Source: Bacillota bacterium
GTDB lineage: Bacteria > Bacillota > Clostridia > Acetivibrionales > DTU013
Direction: 5' to 3'
Assembly (NCBI GenBank): GCA_023415815.1
Contig: JAEZJL010000314.1
Coordinates: forward strand, 1-8,233
DNA: 8,233 nucleotides
Part shown: piece after piece, positions 6,645 through 8,233 of the stretch
Numbering within the stretch: the first letter of the stretch is position 1
Layout of the letters: every line of letters starts with the position of its first letter
Position numbers and translations under genes: made by a program
The notes under the pieces: model-generated
The model's database searches: none
Told to the model about the DNA's origin: nothing
Seen by the model: only the letters and a program-made list of their open reading frames with translations

Positions 6645-7949
6645 CTACTCCTTTTCCAGCGCGTCGACCGTGTAGGTATTTTTACCGTCCCAGAGTATCC
6701 ATTCCTCATATCCCGCGTCGTAGACAGCCTTTATCTGCTGTCTGACCTGCTCGGCTCCATATTCCTGGTAATCCCCCTTATGCAGATAGGACGCCGTGAA
6801 ATCCTGAAGATAGGGCCTGATCTGCGCGTTATATCCGGGAACCTTGGATATGCGGTCCTTCGCCTTCAAAAGCGTCTGATACACGACCTCATAGGGCTCG
6901 AAATCAGGCTTCTCAAATTTTACGCCGTTGACCTCCTGGCCTTTTGCATAGTGGGAAGGGTATACCATAGGACTTATATAGTCCAGATCCATCCCCACCT
7001 TGTCGAGGTCCTGGCCGATTGCCTCCCCGTCGCTGCGGCTTTCTGCAATAATGCCGAAAACGTCGGCCGAAACAGGTATATCCGAAACACCCTGCAGTTC
7101 CTCCTTGGCCTTCTTCAGGAAGGCCGCGATGGTATCCGCTTTTGAGGCGGCATTGTCTCCGTAGCTCACCTCGGATTTTTTAGCGGTAGGAAATCTTACA
7201 TAGTCGAATTGGATCTCATCGAAGCCTTTGGCTGCGGCCTCTTTGGCAATATCGATGTTATACTGCCACACTTCCTCCTTGTAGGGATTTGTCCAGGCGC
7301 CAAGCTTACCCTCGGTCCATATGGAGCCGTTCACCCTCTTTATCGCGAGTTCGGGTCGTTTCGACGCAAGACCGTTGTCCCTGAAGCAGACCAGCCTGCC
7401 TATAACGTAAATATTATTATCGTGCAGCTTTTTAATGACGGCGTCTGCATTATAGTATTTAACATAAAGTCCGTTTTCAGCAACTGCCGGTATGGAGGAA
7501 ACATAATTCACCTTACCGGCCTCTTTTATATCTATAACTACCGCATTCAGTTCGGTTTTATTTATAACGTCTATGTAGCGATCCAGTATCTTGGAGCTGC
7601 CTGCCGATGTGCCGGATAGATATATTGCCTTGACCTTCACCCTTTCCGGCTCTGCCAGAGTGACCGGGCTCCCGGATGCGGCATCCTTTACGTCCTCCGC
7701 AGGATTCTCCGCCGTACTGCTTTCCTGCAATACGGTCGACGCCTCAGCCACAGCAGTGACATCCTGTGCAGTCGAACCGGTTTCCGTCACGGCCTGTACG
7801 GTATCTGCCGGCGTATCCGCCCCCGCAGGGGCCCTGCCGAAAATACCGGCGCTGATGCTTTTGCCGTAAACCGCATGTACAACCAATATCCCGGCGATGA
7901 CAACCACCGCCGCAACCGCTGCAATAACCAGTTTCCTGCTGCTCCTCAT
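6645..7949 (-). CDS. DUF4015 putative glycoside hydrolase, membrane-anchored or secreted
   Basis: This 434-aa protein begins with a basic N-terminus and one hydrophobic segment (about residues 7-27, VIAAVAAVVVIAG), with no lipobox. It is therefore either an uncleaved membrane anchor or a signal peptide cleaved near VHAVYG. An Ala/Thr/Val/Glu-rich linker (~40-100) leads to a DUF4015 domain (~104-434) with KAIYLSG, VIDIKEAG, FDEIQFDYVRFP (243-254), SADVFG (294-299), YISPMVYPSHY and WILWD (418-421). It aligns end to end with the downstream lipoprotein's domain with long identical blocks, so the pair arose by duplication. The difference in anchoring suggests different locations or retention. AGAGG (7959-7963) lies 9 nt before the ATG. 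The substrate is unknown; a polysaccharide role follows only from the family label. Confidence 0.88.
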   Translation of the reverse strand: MRSSRKLVIAAVAAVVVIAGILVVHAVYGKSISAGIFGRAPAGADTPADTVQAVTETGSTAQDVTAVAEASTVLQESSTAENPAEDVKDAASGSPVTLAEPERVKVKAIYLSGTSAGSSKILDRYIDVINKTELNAVVIDIKEAGKVNYVSSIPAVAENGLYVKYYNADAVIKKLHDNNIYVIGRLVCFRDNGLASKRPELAIKRVNGSIWTEGKLGAWTNPYKEEVWQYNIDIAKEAAAKGFDEIQFDYVRFPTAKKSEVSYGDNAASKADTIAAFLKKAKEELQGVSDIPVSADVFGIIAESRSDGEAIGQDLDKVGMDLDYISPMVYPSHYAKGQEVNGVKFEKPDFEPYEVVYQTLLKAKDRISKVPGYNAQIRPYLQDFTASYLHKGDYQEYGAEQVRQQIKAVYDAGYEEWILWDGKNTYTVDALEKE

Positions 7950-7991
7950 AAAAAAATACCTCTAAAAAAGTTTGTAATGTTTTATTTTAAC

Positions 7992-8019
7992 AACATAAAT
8001 CCCTTTTACAATTTATCAA
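7992..8019 (-). promoter_or_regulatory. Candidate promoter of the 434-aa DUF4015 gene
   Basis: The minus strand has TTGATA (8014-8019, 5/6) and TATGTT (7992-7997, 4/6) 16 bp apart. The -10 is poor and the region is AT-rich, so this is only the best of several possibilities. The rRNA operon terminator just upstream means some promoter must lie between 7960 and 8080 unless read-through is used. Confidence 0.3.
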
Positions 8020-8079
8020 AAATTGGAGATAAAAACAACAAATCGGTAAAATAATGTTTGAACTGTTTTATATGTATGC

Positions 8080-8110
8080 AAAAAAACAGACAGATTATTC
8101 TATCCGTCTG
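8080..8110 (-). terminator. Rho-independent terminator of the rRNA/tRNA operon
   Basis: On the minus strand CAGACGGAT (8102-8110) pairs with ATCTGTCTG (8087-8095) across a 6-nt loop, with one G-U pair, and is followed by seven T residues (8080-8086). It starts 7 nt after the tRNA CCA end. Confidence 0.9.
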
Positions 8111-8117
8111 CTTTCTT

Positions 8118-8193
8118 TGGCTCCTCAAGTAGGACTCGAACCTACGACCCTGCGGTTAACAGCCGCATGCTCTACCGACTGAGCTATTGAGGA
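8118..8193 (-). tRNA. tRNA-Asn (anticodon GTT)
   Basis: A complete 76-nt cloverleaf including an encoded CCA. The acceptor arm TCCTCAA pairs with TTGAGGA (discriminator G), the D arm has GCTC/GAGC, the anticodon arm TGCGG/CCGCA holds loop CTGTTAA (anticodon at 8158-8160), and the T arm contains GGTTCGAGTCC. It follows the 5S rRNA end by about 8 nt and is probably processed from the rRNA operon transcript. Confidence 0.97.
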
Positions 8194-8201
8194 ATATAAA
8201 T

Positions 8202-8233
8202 CTGGCAGAGACCTACTTTCCCGGGCCGTTACC
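8202..8233 (-). rRNA. rrf: 5S ribosomal RNA, 3' end only
   Basis: The minus strand reads GGTAACGGCCCGGGAAAGTA and then GGTCTCTGCCAGA, which has the form of the 3' end of a bacterial 5S rRNA (GGGAAAGTAGG then CTGCCAG). The remaining ~85 bases and presumably the 23S and 16S genes lie to the right of the window. The exact 3' end is uncertain by one or two bases. Confidence 0.88.

Noticed and set aside
1..8233. CRISPR array or insertion sequence
   Set aside because: No spaced direct repeats, transposase motifs or terminal inverted repeats were seen; the only mobile element is the intein.

Overview
The window reads as a chromosomal segment of an anaerobic low-to-mid-GC Firmicute, most likely of class Clostridia. 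The support is: an adenosylcobalamin-dependent class II ribonucleotide reductase of the NrdJ_Z type, strong AGGAGG-like ribosome binding sites, AT-rich intergenic DNA, Rho-independent terminators, a tRNA with an encoded CCA end, and paralogous DUF4015-type secreted proteins. I cannot name the species. Every supported gene lies on the minus strand, so transcription runs from the right edge to the left edge.

Right edge (8080-8233): the last ~30 bases of a 5S rRNA gene, an 8-base spacer, a complete tRNA-Asn(GTT), then a textbook terminator. This is the 3' end of a ribosomal RNA operon.

Middle (5105-7949): two tandem DUF4015 (putative glycoside hydrolase) genes that are clear paralogs. The upstream copy (434 aa) has an N-terminal membrane anchor or signal peptide. 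The downstream copy (423 aa) is a lipoprotein with an LTGC lipobox. Each has a low-complexity linker between its envelope anchor and its catalytic-type domain, and each appears to have its own promoter. The second ends in a strong hairpin terminator.

Left-centre (1303-5008): nrdJ, interrupted by a complete 366-residue LAGLIDADG intein placed directly before the catalytic thiyl-radical cysteine of the NPCGE motif. Its promoter is overlapped by two NrdR-like boxes exactly 31 bp apart, so the gene is probably under NrdR control. A terminator hairpin lies ~95 bases after the stop codon.

Left edge (1-~1260): a radical SAM/SPASM protein, cut by the window edge, that looks like a peptide (RiPP) maturase. 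It is preceded by a long AT-rich leader. The leader contains a perfect FNR-type palindrome (TTGAT-N4-ATCAA) and a 15-codon ORF with a good ribosome binding site and two cysteines. This end is the most likely place for something undescribed, but the rest of the locus lies beyond position 1.
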